64,000 bases of DNA from Syngnathus acus (GCF_901709675.1 NC_051087.1:10070884-10134883), one strand, 5' to 3'; shown: positions 43,399 through 56,228, counted from the stretch's first letter. Notes: a model not told the origin generated them from the sequence alone. A program made the numbers and translations.

Positions 43399-45751
43399 CC
43401 AGTTTTGTCCCAATTTTGGATAGTGGTGGTAGATGAGTTCTGTTTTCGGAAACAAATGTCATTGCAATTAACATGGAAGTCTGCCAAAGATAGTGGTTTG
43501 TTTTCGTTCCTTTATTTCGCGTGTGTAATCCACCAATACACAAAGTTCAAACCGAAAATTAATATTAACCCAAATATTTCCCGTAAGTGGATGTGAATAG
43601 TAATGGTAGTGATACTCTTGAGGGGCTCAAAGTTGAGCCAATATGTGAAAGTACCTTTGTTTTTAGTCGTACTGTTAAGTGGTTAACTTCTTTTTACACT
43701 TTTATGATAGTTAAAAATGTTACTAAGCTACCTCAAGTCTTGACTAATCTGTTCATTTATTTTGCTTAATGGTGACAGTTCAACCCTGGAACAATGTCCA
43801 TGATCACCAGAGAGTGCAAAGAGTATTCTTAAGACCAAGAAACACACTTCCAAATTTCCCACCTGACTGTGATTTCAGTTTCCAGTGATGAGTTAAAAAG
43901 ATTTTTGAGGTACACTTGACTGTACATCTAAACAGTAGCATTTTAGTTTTATGGCTAGGATAGTTACCCAGAGAAGTCTTCATGATCATACAAGGCCTAC
44001 ATTACCAACAACATTAAAGGTTACCATATTCCTGAAATAAAATATATTAAGGCCCAAAACAGAGGGCAGTCTTGCACATGATTTAGTAAATGAGCAGTTA
44101 TAAACAACATTACAAGAGAACAGACACTGGCGTGCAACACACACTTAGGTGTCCTAGTCAGAGACCAAATGAGACAAGACCTGTCACGTCTCCTCACATA
44201 GTTGACTCACTGTAGTCTAGGGGCTCTTTGCCTGCGTCCCACCACAGCTATGCACTTGTCTGACCAGAGCCTCGGAGCAAGGCTGCGCAGACTTACACTT
44301 GTCCACAGAAGCATGCAACCATTACACAAAGAGACGCGTGTTGAGGCATAGACACGCTTTCTCCAGGTCTCTGGCCTGCTCTTTTATTGCTCATCAGTCA
44401 AAACAATCTACAAAAAAAGGATAAAAACATCTACTTTAAGGCTTTTATTGCATGGTTAAATTTCTAACCTGCTTCTTTCATTGTATTTGAGGAAAGTTGA
44501 CCGTTTCAACCTCTCTTCGCATATCCTCCGACGTGACCAAAATCCATTTTTGGGCTTCTATATTGAGGGAATGTGCATATTGTGGTTTAAGGGCAACGGG
44601 GTCGCAAGTATAATGTGAAACTTGGGGATGGTTTCTGATGATATGTGTCTGTACTTTCAGAGCACTGTGCTATAGAGCAAGAGTGCCAATGCAGGATTTG
44701 CTTTATCTACGTACACCATATGGCGCCTCACGTGCATTGCAGAATCCAAGTTAATTAAAGATTAAAAATTCATTTTCAGGGCACACTTTTCAGGAAAAAG
44801 CAAATATCATAGGATAGGCTGGCTTATTTCATATTGTGTAAAGATGTACAGTGCTGCTTGGTGCACCAACAACTAGTTAGCTCTGACTACACACTCCTGC
44901 ACTGAGGACACATCAGGCAACACACATTACCTATGCGGAGCCATAAAAGTGTAGCCACCCACAGTCAGACAGACAGTTTGGGAAACACATAACCGGTGTC
45001 TCACCACAAACACACACTTACAAACAGCATACCCCGCCATTCACCGATCCTGTTTACTTGTGACCATCACCGCTCTACTGCAGTTAAGCCATCATTCCCT
45101 AGATTCCTATGTAATAGCATGCTATTTTATGTGCTTTGTGAAGAGCCATTTCTTCTCTTCAAAGGAAGCTCTCAACTGAGTATTTCCTCCACAAATACTC
45201 AATAATAAAAAAAAGTGAAAGACGGCTAAATTTACTGATAGAAGTCAAGTTAAAGCAAATGAGCTTCCGCAAAATCAAAATATAATAAAAGGTTTGTTTT
45301 TGTGAAAATGGGCACACTACGAGGACAATCAAATAATCTTTGACCTCAAGCTTGTTTGTGCAACAGTGCCATCTGCAGACCATTGACAATTTTTCAGTTT
45401 GCCCCACAAATCTCTCCCTCCAAGTCAACTTCCATTCCAATGCCTTATTGTCAAGGATTGTCTTACATAACAATCGTTAACAAAGGATTCACTCTGCATT
45501 TGTTTGACGTAGAAGAGAGAACGGCGCTCTGCCTAGAGATAATCACAGTATTTACTGGTGTGGGTTCCTCCCACAAACTAGGTCAATGTGAACTCTAAAA
45601 TGTCTATGATTTATGTTTATTTGCATTATGAGTGTCATATCCTGTTTCTTTGTTCTTCCATTTTGATTGAGTTACCTCCGTCTCCTTGATAAATGGTCGT
45701 GTATGGAGCCTAATGCATCTCACATGGTGTCAGTGACTACTGCATTTAAGA

Positions 45752-46077
45752 CAGGGGTGTCAAACATTTTTTTCGCGGGCCGCATCGTAGTCATAGCTTC
45801 TTTCGGAGGGCCATTATGACTGTCAACCCAAATAAATGTATGAGCACCTCATATTATATACAGTAAAAGCTACAAAACAAACTGACAAATCACTCGTTTT
45901 CAAATCAGACGAGTAAAAATTGGTCAAATATTTAAAAAAAAGATATTATTAAAAGTGAAGACAATTTGCAATTCTAGTTATGACACACGAATTTGATGCA
46001 CAATTCGTCTTCGCGGGCCACATAAAATGATGTGGCGGGCCGTATCTGGCCCCCGGGCCTTGAGTTTGACACCTGTG
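45752..46077. mobile_element. hAT-type MITE with perfect 8-bp target duplication
   Basis: 326-bp element starting CAGGGGTGTCAAAC and ending GTTTGACACCTGTG (inverted repeats with two mismatches). It is flanked on both sides by ATTTAAGA (45744-45751 and 46078-46085). Inner sequence CGGGCCGTATCTGGCCCCCG is typical of an abundant fish MITE. The intact duplication points to a fairly young insertion. Confidence 0.9.
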
Positions 46078-46485
46078 ATTTAAGACATCAGAAGACTGTT
46101 CTGGAGTCCACAAATGGGCGTTTTCCGCTCTTGAACAGAATAACTGAGCAAACATGTTACTCGTGAACTCAGTTGTTCATGTCTTAATTGCATATTTTAT
46201 TTAGTGGCCTGTTTGCTCTAGAGTGGATAATTATTTGCGCGGTTAACATATTTGACGAATAAAGGTGATGAGTGGGCGTGCTGGAAATTCACATCACTAA
46301 CATGGGCAAATATGGTATGTTAGAATTATAAAGGAATGATGCCTGTCAATTAATTAGTAGTTATTAATGCAGTAGTCAGGATTCAAATGTTACAGGCGCT
46401 CAAACCTTTTTCACCAATAATACGTATTATTTAGTAGAGGAGGAGGAGCAAGTATTTATGTTTTTTTTTTTCTTTTTTTTTTTAA

Positions 46486-46567
46486 TGCACACCGTCATTG
46501 CGGGAATCGAACTCATGGTGTCTGCAGACAAGACGGGCGAGTGTACCCCTACACCGTCAGCGACCCC
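46486..46567 (-). mobile_element. tRNA-like SINE head upstream of coq7
   Basis: On the minus strand GGGGTCGCTGACGGTGTAGG followed by GGTACACTCG forms an A-box-like region. AGTTCGATTCC is a B box with one mismatch. It is followed by a T/A-rich tail (46460-46485 on the plus strand). It resembles a fish tRNA-derived SINE head and lacks a body. It is not a functional tRNA: the anticodon arm and acceptor stem do not fold well. Confidence 0.7.
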
Positions 46568-46605
46568 AAGGTCAGGGAGGAAGTGAAATTGTTGCGTAAA
46601 TATTG

Positions 46606-46613
46606 TTACGTCA
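46606..46613. promoter_or_regulatory. CRE-like site TTACGTCA upstream of coq7
   Basis: CREB/ATF-type octamer about 105 bp before the coq7 ATG, between the SINE head and the first exon. CREB/ATF sites are usual in promoters of mitochondrial metabolism genes. Function is inferred. Confidence 0.35.
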
Positions 46614-46689
46614 TCATTCAGCGACGCCCAACAGCTGACATTTCAATGACAGTTTGCTTGCATTTTCTTTGCTTTGTTTGAGCATTCGG

Positions 46690-46773
46690 ATGGTAGGACT
46701 AGAAAACAGGGTAGCATGCAAAGAACCGTATACAGAGTTTTTAATGGCTGGACAAACAGGGGCGTCCCATTGA
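46690..46773 (+). other. Out-of-frame upstream ORF overlapping the coq7 start
   Basis: ATG at 46690 opens a 27-codon frame that runs past the coq7 ATG (46716) in another frame and stops at 46771-46773. If the transcript begins upstream of 46690 it could lower translation of coq7. The second ATG is chosen because it alone joins in frame to exon 2 and gives a mitochondrial presequence. Confidence 0.4.
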
Positions 46774-49700
46774 TTGCACAATGCAGCTCAAAAAGCAGAG
46801 GTAATACCAAATTTAGAGTGAACTGCTAAAATGCTAACCATGCTAAAACCAAACAACTTAATGTACTGTAGCTTGATGTCTGGTTTTAATATCGATTGTT
46901 ATTTTCGGCGTAAGTGTAAGCTAAAGGTGTGTCACGTGGGGAAGAAACTTTCATAAGTTTCCACCCTAGAACGGAGATAACCAATAAATTCATGAGTGGG
47001 ACTGTGAGCATACTCTCGCCTTGAACTCTGAGTATCGCAATGATGTTCATCTATTCCTTCTTAAATCATATTGCAGCGTCCTTGTGGAGCTCGCGTGATT
47101 ACAGCGTGGTGCCGACTCCACTTGACAGGGAAGAGAAGGCGATGCTTGACAGCATCCTACGTGTGGACCATGCAGGTGAATATGGTGCCAATCGCATCTA
47201 CGCCGGCCAGATGGCAGTGTTGGGCAGGACTAGTACTGGACCTCTCATCCAAGTAAGAAAAGAATCTGTCCTCGACCTGGTGATACAATCTACTTGTGAA
47301 TAAAGATGGAACATTCTATTTCACAATTTATATGACCAAAATTGCCAATCAGTATTGTCATGCAAAGAAAAATCACAGACACATGCTCGGAAAACATTAC
47401 ACGTTTTATTATGCATGCACGCATGGAAAAAAAATCCAGATGTCACAATACAATATTATCATTACGTGAACCTTGTGATAGGATATTTATTGATATTGTA
47501 TATGTATAATGAGGAAATTGGTTATATAAAAAGAGATACTGTGTAAAAAGTCACAATGATTTTTTGAGATTCTGTTTCTTACATTCATTCCAGGAAATGT
47601 GGGATCAAGAAAAAAAGCACCTTGAGAAATTTAATGAAATACTTGCTGAGAGCAGAGTCCGGCCAACTGCACTGCTACCACTTTGGAACATTGCTGGCTA
47701 TTTATTAGGTTGGTACAAAATGTAAAAGTAAAACAGGAGGCAAAATAACATTTAACAAAAAGTTTGATTGCATGTATGTAAAGTTGTATGTGCTGTAATG
47801 TCTACATCGTTGTGTTTCATCATGCTAAAGGTGTTCTATAGTGCTCATCTTGTATTTGTTAAGTTTGTGTAATTATGATTGTAGTAAAGTTATAATAATA
47901 GTCTCCTTAAATCTGAACTCTTCTATAGGGGCATCCACTGCAATGTTTGGTAAGGAGGCGGCCATGGCCTGCACTGTGGCAGTGGAGGAGAGCATCTCTG
48001 AGCACTACAACAGCCAGATAAGAACTCTGATGGAGAAGGATCCTGAGCGATATACTGAACTATTAAAAGTGAGTGCTCTCTTATCATATGCCACTGTCTG
48101 CCACAGATATTCATTTGTCCAGAGAACACAGGCCACTGTTGTTGTTTTTTTATACCTTTCAAATTTACTGTTAATATTATATATGAAGTGCTAATAATCT
48201 CACCCGGAACTTGTTAAACCAGAGCTTGTGTGTGAACACATGACGTCTAAACTGTGAGGCATTCACCCTGCCACCAATTTAACATGTATAAAATTGAATT
48301 AAATATAAATTCTGAAAATACAGTTTGGCACAAACATCTTCATTCCTTTATAAACAAATGCTTATTTATGGGTCTATGGTCTTTTTTTTATTTTTAGCCA
48401 AAATGGCTGTCACATATGCCTCGCAATTCAGGTTGCGGTTTGAAATCCCAGCTCTGTCCTTTCTTTGTGGACTTTGCATGTGCTTTGTCAGAACTTTAAG
48501 GTCAGACTGACTGGACTGTTTGCATTTAGTACTAAAACCAACTTAATGAATTTAATTTCAATTCATTCAGTGTTTAAATTTTTTCACTGTGTAGGCAGAA
48601 GCAAGATGTTAGACAAAGGCATAAATCTTTCCAGATTGTAGTTGTAGTTTTTCCCACAATTCTTAGGCCTTTTTTTATGTCTTTGGCAATTTGTTATAAT
48701 CATTTAAATTTGACATTGTTGTTAAGTACACTCCTGTATGTGGTGTTTTAGATTTAAATTTAGAAGAAATTTTTATTTTCATTTCACATGGACCTTAAAG
48801 TTCGTACCATTATACTGCAGAGACATGTTTTTAGTCCATTTGAACAGCAGGTGGCAGTACTATTGTCTCTGCCAGCTGTGCAATTGATTGAGGAATAGTG
48901 GCGGACAAACGGATCAATAACAGATGGGAAAAATGTTGCAGCGTTTTAAGGAGGAGCAATGGCAGGCCACAAGGAATAACTCAGATTATCGGTAGTATCA
49001 AACAACATTATTTGCCCCTCCCTCTCCTGTTAAATTTTGTAATACGTCTTATTTCTGTAATTGTCTGTTGTTGTTGAAGCCAAAATTAATCCACGCTGGA
49101 GATTCTACTGACGCTTTTGCGGATTTTTTTTCGTCTCCTGATGAGGTTCCTTGTGTTTATTTAGATTATAAAAGAGTTCCGAGATGATGAGATGGAGCAT
49201 CACGATCTAGGACTGGAACATGATGCTGAATCAGTAAGTCTGTTGGAACAGTAATGGCAGTGCATGTAAAAAACAGTGGATGTAAAAGAAATCTACACAT
49301 CCCTGTTCAAATTCCAGGTTTTTGTGATATAAAAAAAATGACACCAAGGTAAACCATTTAAAAACTTTTATCATCGTGAAATTTGTCTGTATGTACAACT
49401 CCATTATAAAAATCATATATAAAAATAAATTAAACCTTTTACAGAGAGGAAATGTAAAAAATAAACAACTGAGATGTTGTTGCATAAGTGTACACACCCT
49501 CTTATAACTGGGGATGTGTGTGTGTTCAGAATTAACCAATCACGTTCGAACTCATGTTAAATAGGAGTAAGCACACACATGCTACCATTTCAAGTGCTTC
49601 TGATTAGTCCCAAATAAAATTCAGCTATTCCAGAAAGGGTTTACTGGCATTTCTTGCATTCACATCTTATAGCAGAAACCAGCTGAGCCTTTTTGCAAAA

Positions 49701-50424
49701 ACACACTTGAACTCATCCACATGTATGTGGCAGAATTTGCTGTTATTTGATCAAACCAAGGTTGGCATGAAACCAAGGTATAACCTTTTGGCCCTAATTC
49801 TTGGAGGTATGTTAGGTCCAAATACAACACCGCTCATAACCAAAAGACCTCCAACAGTGAAATGCAGTGGTGGTTGGATCATGCTTTGGGACAAGTTTCA
49901 TAAGCTGGAACTTGGGGCTTGGTCTAAATAAAATTCTGAACTGTTTTAAATACCGGTCAGTGGTGAGACAATCTTGTAGAAGCCTAAATGTGTTCAAATA
50001 TTGATGAGGTACACTGATAGATTCTGACCTGAAATGGCTGAGTGCTTCAATCAAAGTCAAAGGTGCTGTGACAAAGTATTAGTTTGAGGGTGTGCGCACT
50101 TGGAAACAGGTTATTGTATAGTTGTTATTTTTCTTAAAAGATATTTGTTTCAAATGAGTTATAGGTCACTTGAAAATTCAAAAGATGAGTTTTGAAGTTA
50201 CAAATTAATTTATTTCCATCACAAAAAATAAAAAGAGTTTATTTTGTTTAACATTGAATCCATGGATGTCCACTCATAATTGATTTTCTTGGGCTTCTGA
50301 ATTTGGTGGTATTGGTCATTTGGTCATCACTATCCTTTTGTCTTAGGTACCGGGATACTGGCTACTTAAAAATGTCATCCAGCTCGGGTGCAAAGGTGCA
50401 ATTTATGCTTCTCAACGTGTGTAA
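46716..50424 (+). CDS. coq7: 5-demethoxyubiquinone hydroxylase, mitochondrial (COQ7/CLK-1)
   Basis: Di-iron monooxygenase of the mitochondrial inner membrane that hydroxylates demethoxyubiquinone, the penultimate step of ubiquinone synthesis, within the COQ complex with COQ9. Exons: 46716-46800, 47077-47252, 47594-47708, 47929-48068, 49165-49233, 50347-50424; 663 nt, 220 residues, close to the human 217. Exon 1 (MQRTVYRVFNGWTNRG...) is a basic, Ser-rich mitochondrial targeting peptide with no acidic residue. Iron ligands are all present: E63 (HAGEYGANR), E93 and H96 (QEKKH), E145 (VAVEES), E181 and H184 (EMEH). All junctions are in phase with GT-AG introns. Intron 5 holds a Tc1-like fossil. 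Confidence 0.96.
48069..49164 (+). other. coq7 intron 4
   Basis: 1.1-kb intron. A small degraded R1-like piece may lie near 48415-48490 (minus orientation, GGACTTTGCATGTGCTTTGT). Otherwise AT-rich with nothing recognised. Confidence 0.5.
49285..50135 (+). mobile_element. Internally deleted Tc1-like element in coq7 intron 5
   Basis: Begins with ATCTACACATCCCTGTTCAA and the TTTTTGTGATATAAAAAAAATG stretch typical of one fish Tc1-like family. Decayed transposase pieces follow (AAAACACACTTGAACTCATC; TTGATCAAACCAAGGTTGGC; GCAGTGGTGGTTGGATCATG, the remains of GGGSIMLWG; GGAACTTGGGGCTTGGT). It ends with ACAAAGTATTAGTTTGAGGG and GTGTGCGCACTTGG. Most of the catalytic core is gone and the frame is broken. 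Confidence 0.85.
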
Positions 50425-50450
50425 CTTTGTATGGAAAAAAAAAAAAAAGT

Positions 50451-50456
50451 AATAAA
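50451..50456 (+). terminator. coq7 polyadenylation signal (candidate)
   Basis: AATAAA 27 nt after the stop codon, just past a 14-nt A run. A second AATAAA is at 50557-50562. A short 3' UTR is implied if the first is used. Confidence 0.4.
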
Positions 50457-50619
50457 ATGATTTAATACTTGGACTGTTTTTTGCAGTTATTATGCACATC
50501 TTGGGATTTTCTGAATGGGTCATAAAATGTGATCTGATCTTCACATTAATCACAAAAATAAACACAGTTTTCTTAAATTGATACTACACTAACAATTTCA
50601 TTGTTTTTGCTGAACATAA

Positions 50620-50960
50620 TTTGTAAAACACGTTATGGAAAAGGTATGTGAACCAATGGTATGAATAACCTTAACTAAACATTATCTGTAGTTGCAGATC
50701 AGACCAGCATAACAAACGGAAGGAATTTCAGAACATTCCTCATGATAAAACTCTTTCAGTTCAGCAATATTCTTGGGGTGTCTGGTGTGAATTCCTCTTT
50801 TGAGGTCAAACACAAGCAGCCCAATCGGATTGGGGTCACGACTCCAACTGGGCCTATTTTCATGGTGTTGGTTTATTGTGATGACCAGTCAAACATGAAC
50901 ATTTTCAGGCCCAACGTCTTGCATTCCATTGGCTTTACTTTTCTTGGTTATGGTCCAATT
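50620..50960 (-). mobile_element. Second Tc1-like fossil, 3' part of transposase, inverted
   Basis: On the minus strand the sequence corresponds to the C-terminal Tc1 transposase region: a worn NP(I)E...DLKR.(V)HTRHP followed by KNIAELKEF and ICNYR. It contains substitutions and no usable frame. It belongs to a different Tc1 subfamily from the copy in coq7 intron 5. Confidence 0.78.
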
Positions 50961-53900
50961 TGCTGCAAGCTTTTATGTAATAGGTCAAATAGCATGCAAA
51001 GTTCGGATGAATGAATGCTCACCTCTCCTTTTAGGTCCTTGATTTGTTTACAGCACGTGTTTATTCTCAGCAGAAGGGTCTCAAGAGCTGAGTTGTAGTC
51101 CCAGTTTGCAGCCTTTGATCTATTTTCTTGTGCATGAGTTCAGAGCAGTTATTTTAACAGAGGTGGATTGCACATCAGATCTGACCTTGAGGGTCGTCAG
51201 GTCACATGACCCCCATTTCCTAAAAATAACCACTTCTTCACTGTCCAGCCTTTTATGCAACACAAACAATGGCAAGCTTGTTGTGATGACTAATGTGAAT
51301 GGTTGAAATACGCAACAGAATAGGATTTTCCATTTGGTTAAATGGAATACCAGAGCTGGGATCATCTGAAGGCAATCAATTCATCTTCCTGAAGGAGAGG
51401 AAGGTCGATTCCTGAATGAACTGAATTTTATTCATCATCATACAGACACGTGTAGCAATAATAATGAGATTTTTCTACAATATAAAAGCCATGATTTGTT
51501 TGATATGTCCTTGTAAAATTGTACAACGAGATGAGGTATTATCTTTGACCATCATTCATAGTGCTCGGTTTTACACAAGATGCACCTGCTTAAACAAGGA
51601 AGTGGAAGTGCAATGGCTCTCCATGTGTTGCACTGCTAATTTATATCACTTACTAGAAGTAATTTGTGAATGAATCCAGATGAACATTATTCTGCCTGAG
51701 TTTGTGTGTGAATTGTCAGCATTCCTGTATTACCTTGCCTTCAAAGGAATCTTCGGATTTTGGCAACAGGGAATTCGAAAATGCAATAAAACGTAACTAA
51801 ACCGGGACAGTCTAGGACATCCCGAATAACTGTCATAGTAAATTTTCTGCCGCAGCAGTCGTAAATTTTTTCAGATACAGGTAGTAATGCCCTTAGGTTT
51901 CAGCCTCTGCCAAATGTTCAGTGGCTTGTTTGTGGTAACTAATACTCCACATTAGTTCTCTGAAGCGGTGATTTATGTGTTATGCATTGTTTTACATGTC
52001 TAAAAACTTTCATTCTTTATGAAGTTTTATACAGGCCATACTGGCCCTTTAAAAATGATGGATTATTTTATGACTTTATTGTACCGTATATTCTTTGTTT
52101 TATGTGTATTTGGAACTCGAACAAATTCCTTACCAAGTAAAAGCAGACTTTTTATTACAATTTACACACAATTGTAGCTGTAACAAAAATCAAAGCATGT
52201 TGCAGTGCAAACTATGACTACAGTATTAAACACATGATGCTTATCTGATAATGAAAATCAAAACTGAGAAATAGTATCTTTGGGAAGACACTATAAACAG
52301 TTCTTGTATTGGCTATAGCATTAAAGATTTCTGTATTTCAAACATGCACTTATATAAAATATATGGTTTTTCTTTTTTCAAATATTCAAATATTGCTATT
52401 AGTCAAACTGCATAGACAGACATTAACACAGACACGGGCTTAGAAAACAGCACAATCCATCAGGCAACTTTATAAATAGTAAACAGTAGACATTCTGCTG
52501 TCCCATTTGGCATCCTTGGACCGCACATACCTGGTGCATGATGTCACTGGATGCTTTATTTGAAGGATTCCAACAGTGATGTAACGGCATTGTCTGTTTG
52601 TGACCTGAAATACATATGAACACAGTTTGAGACAACTATTGAATCTTATATTACATTTTTTAGCCCACTAAAAAAGTGAACATTGCGTTTAGCAGCATTT
52701 AAGTGTTGCTGCAGGTCGGGTCTGCAATACAGTGTTCAAAGAATGTGAAAGACCTGTTGTGATCAGCACGGCGTAATGTCTGGTACGGCTGTTACTGTCA
52801 AATATTTATAGAATCGATTATTTCACTGATTATTCAAATTGGATGACATTTTATTTTGCCTAAAAGTGTATTACAAAACCATTTCCCTATTTACTGTTGT
52901 TTATTTTATATTATTTATTGATCAAAACAAAGAAATAACAATTGAACAATAATAGAGGGACAAATCTTGTACTTACCAAACTTTTTGAAACTGATTCAGT
53001 TACTGCTGTGGTTAATTTCTGAAATAAAAGCAACTTTTTTGATCCAACAGAAAAGATAATGTTTGTTTTCATCAATGACTGCAAAAATTAATGAATGCTC
53101 TGGAGAAGCCGACAATATGGGATTTGGACAATTCTAAGGCAAAAAAAAAATGGCTCTAAATGATTACTCAATGATAAACTTGATTGCCGATTAATTTGAT
53201 AATCGATTACTTGTCGATTAATCGATTGATTTTGACAGCTCTATTGTCTGATTATTTACATTTATGTATTAATGATGGACAAAGTCAACTATGGTGACTA
53301 CCAGGCCACTTTGGAGTTTCACCCTTCTAACGCTTCAAACTGATCACTGCACATTGTGTCTACCTGTCAGAATAGTGGCTGGCTCCAGCTACATCAGATT
53401 GCAGGCTGGGATTATAGCCCTCCAGACACCATGTAAATTGAGGAATTTGTGGAATGAGTTGAACAACATGCCATTTTTCACAATTTGTGGGACATCAGAC
53501 TGGCTACTGTACCGTTCTCATTTACAAAACTCCACATAAGGATTTTGTGAGGACATAGCAAAAATAAATCAGAGATTGTCTTAGTCCGGCTCCAGAAGCC
53601 CAAAGCACATTTTCCTTTCAGCATCACTTTTTCATTCATTCTGTGACAAATTTGCCATCTTGATGTCATGTGTGGTTTACATGATATAAGCCTTTTGTCT
53701 TTTGATTATTTGTAAGTGTAGCGTTTATACCTGTGTGTTTTTATTTTGAGTAATTTAGTTCTAAGAGTTTGAAATTCTTCTTTTTTTTTTTCTTTCACTG
53801 AACTAGTCGCTGTAAACCTCCTCCTAAATATGTACATACCTCATCTATAGCACAAGGTGACAACACCTGTTTTTATAGAAATTTTGTTTTTCTTTTACCC

Positions 53901-56200
53901 CAATTCTCCTGAAACCATCTCACTATCCCTAAATGACTTGAACCAGCCATGCAGGTTAAATAAATCAAAGTTTGCATTAATATAGTAGACAAATGTGTGA
54001 TTTGCTGCTCACTGTTATTTACAAGCAGCCAAACTGCATTTTCTTAAAACTTGGCAACAATTTATATTTTGCTCTGGTTAGAAAGAAAAATGACACTACG
54101 CAGTCCAGCAAGAAAATCTTAATAGCAGCCATGCCATCTCTCGGTTTGTGATATTCGATTGATCTGCTGACAGATTTTCAGCAGCCTCTTTTTTTTTGCT
54201 ACTTGGGGTATCTGGTAAACCGATTTTTGCACTGATTTATTGGAAGATGGTCTAGACAACTGAAGGAATGAAGAATTGTTCAGCTAAGGGGATCAAATTC
54301 AGTATACTGATGTCTTTAGGGTCCATTTTACTGCATTTAGGTGATATGATCTCACACACATATTTTACTAGCTCTGTTTTCTTTCTGGCCATAGTTTAAA
54401 ATAGTATGAATGCTTGAAAATAAGTCAAGAATTCTTTTTTTCCCCCCGTCAAAGTAAGAGACTTGGTCAACTGTTCTGTCTTGTTTGTGCTATATTTCTT
54501 GGTAATTGTAATGATTTTGATTATTTCAAAACATAATGACCAGTTACGATTTGAATATTTACCAATAATTCTTGTTTGTGCAAGCTTGAATTACATTAAA
54601 ACGTTATGGAATTTTAATGTGTGAGGATTCTAAACCTTTAAAGGGGGTGTAGGTGTGAGTGTTTGTTTTTTGTAATATGTTTATTCATTTTTGTGTCTCG
54701 CTCATTCATGCTCCAAACATCCTGCGTTCCCTTTAGCCCTAAAGAGCCACACAGCCTTTGTATACTTGGCCTTTCACGCATCCATCATTTGGTGTGATTG
54801 GCATGTTAGGATGGTGTGCATTTCATTGATGAGAATTTCAGAACCCCAAGGCTCGTGATCAGCACTATGTCACCGCTGAGTGATCCCATGGGTAAAGCAG
54901 AGGATCAGTTTCAAACAGTCTGTCTGTCTTCATCAAACGCACTCTCCAAAAGTCTGCAGGCACCAGACTGACCTGAGTCGAAACACAGCCACAGGTAAAA
55001 CCCTTATGACACTCTACTTAAAATGTCTCAATCAAAAGCAAGGACCGGCTACTAATTTTACAGTGCACAAGTCTCAGATAAAATTTGAGTTTCCATTTCA
55101 AATTCTAAATGGAGAGAATTCAGTACAACTGCTGAGCGCTGACCATCCACAACTTATTAAAAAGGACCCAAACAAGAACTGGATCAGAATTCAGAAATGA
55201 CCAAATAATCATTATTAAAATATAATTTTATTATAATAATTTAATATTTGTAAAAGGTTTGGTGGCAGACTTTATACCATTATTTAAGGTTTTTTTTTCA
55301 TACTGTTTGTTTCTAATAGTTTGCCCTTTTCATATGTCAAAGTAACTAAAATATAAGAAACAACTACCAAGATGTAATGCATCACTTGCAAGTGAACTCA
55401 GACAAAATTACGAACTTCACAATGGCTGACTTCTCCGTAACTATTCTTGTAAGAGTCCTCAGATTTTGCAACTGTTGGTCGTATATTCAGCAACAGAGAA
55501 ATGTAATTTTAGTTTGCATCATTTCAGCTTTTAGCTAATCATAACAAAATCAAATAAGCAATAAATTAAATTAATATTTCTTTTCTAAATAAAATTTCAA
55601 TTATAAAAAAATAAAAATACTTATTTCATTTTTGGAGGATTGCGTGTTACTGTAGTTTTGTGATTTGAAAATGGTAATCTGTTAAAACGGAGAAATGATG
55701 TCCAGCGTCGATCGAGGTTGGACAGACGAGCAATCAAGAGTGTGAGGGGAGCGGGAAGGAAAAAAAAGGACATGGGGGGCAGGTGGGGAAGCATGTTCTT
55801 GAGCTGTGCTCAGATGGCAAAGTGCTTTGCTGCTGAATGTGTGCAACGAAATATGTTAAGGATATCTTTTTCTCCTCACCACTGGTCATCCAGTACCTCC
55901 CCTCGATGTGTGTCGTCACTTAAGAGCTTCAGGAGAAAATGGGAGGAACTCTGATCCATATGGTGGCACTATAAAGCTCCGTGATGATTTCCAGGCTTCA
56001 TCAAAACATGGTCGAATCTTCATTACCACTCAAGACCATCTTCATCTTTTTACACCTGCTACCAGTGCTTTCATCATCAGGCCAACGTCTGGACAACTTC
56101 AACAACTGCCATTGCTTATTTCTAAAATAGGTATGTTCACTTCTTATTTTAACAGTTTACAGCAGATTCTACTCTGTAATTAATGAAGTAGTCAATTGAC

Positions 56201-56211
56201 CTTTTATTGCA
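56201..56211 (+). other. Splice acceptor before the notum start codon
   Basis: CTTTTATTGCAG ends at 56211, 17 nt before the notum ATG, implying a 5' non-coding exon upstream. A matching donor candidate is GTATGT at 56131. The start at 56229 is chosen because a signal peptide follows directly. Confidence 0.5.
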
Positions 56212-56228
56212 GTGCATCATCAGCAGAC

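Larger units (their letters stand above)
36151..46715. other. Gene-free interval between divergent abcc6 and coq7
   Basis: About 10.5 kb. It must contain the abcc6 promoter on the left and the coq7 promoter on the right. I could not support any exon of another gene. Supported contents are a TA-flanked inverted-repeat element (37896-38545), a Tc1-like fossil (about 38640-38990), an R1 repeat (41281-41547), a 48-bp tandem duplication (42247-42345), a palindrome (43353-43398), a hAT-type MITE (45752-46077) and a tRNA-like SINE head (46486-46567). About 40262-40400 looks like a worn Tc1-like terminal piece. Other stretches are AT-rich unique sequence. Confidence 0.65.
50425..56228. other. coq7-notum intergenic region
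   Basis: About 5.8 kb. Left: coq7 3' end and a Tc1-like fossil. About 52785-53240 may be a worn MITE: CGATTAATCGATTGATTTTGACAGCTC near the right end resembles common fish MITE ends, but the left end is unclear. Right: a GT donor context at 56130/56131 (AAAATAG|GTATGT) followed by an acceptor at 56211 suggests a non-coding first exon of notum ending at 56130. No other gene seen. Confidence 0.55.

Noticed and set aside
46486-46567. Possible tRNA gene
   Set aside because: B box is imperfect and a proper acceptor stem and anticodon arm cannot be folded; it fits a SINE head.
36151-46715. Search for exons of other human 16p neighbours between abcc6 and coq7
   Set aside because: No frame showed recognisable homology combined with splice sites.
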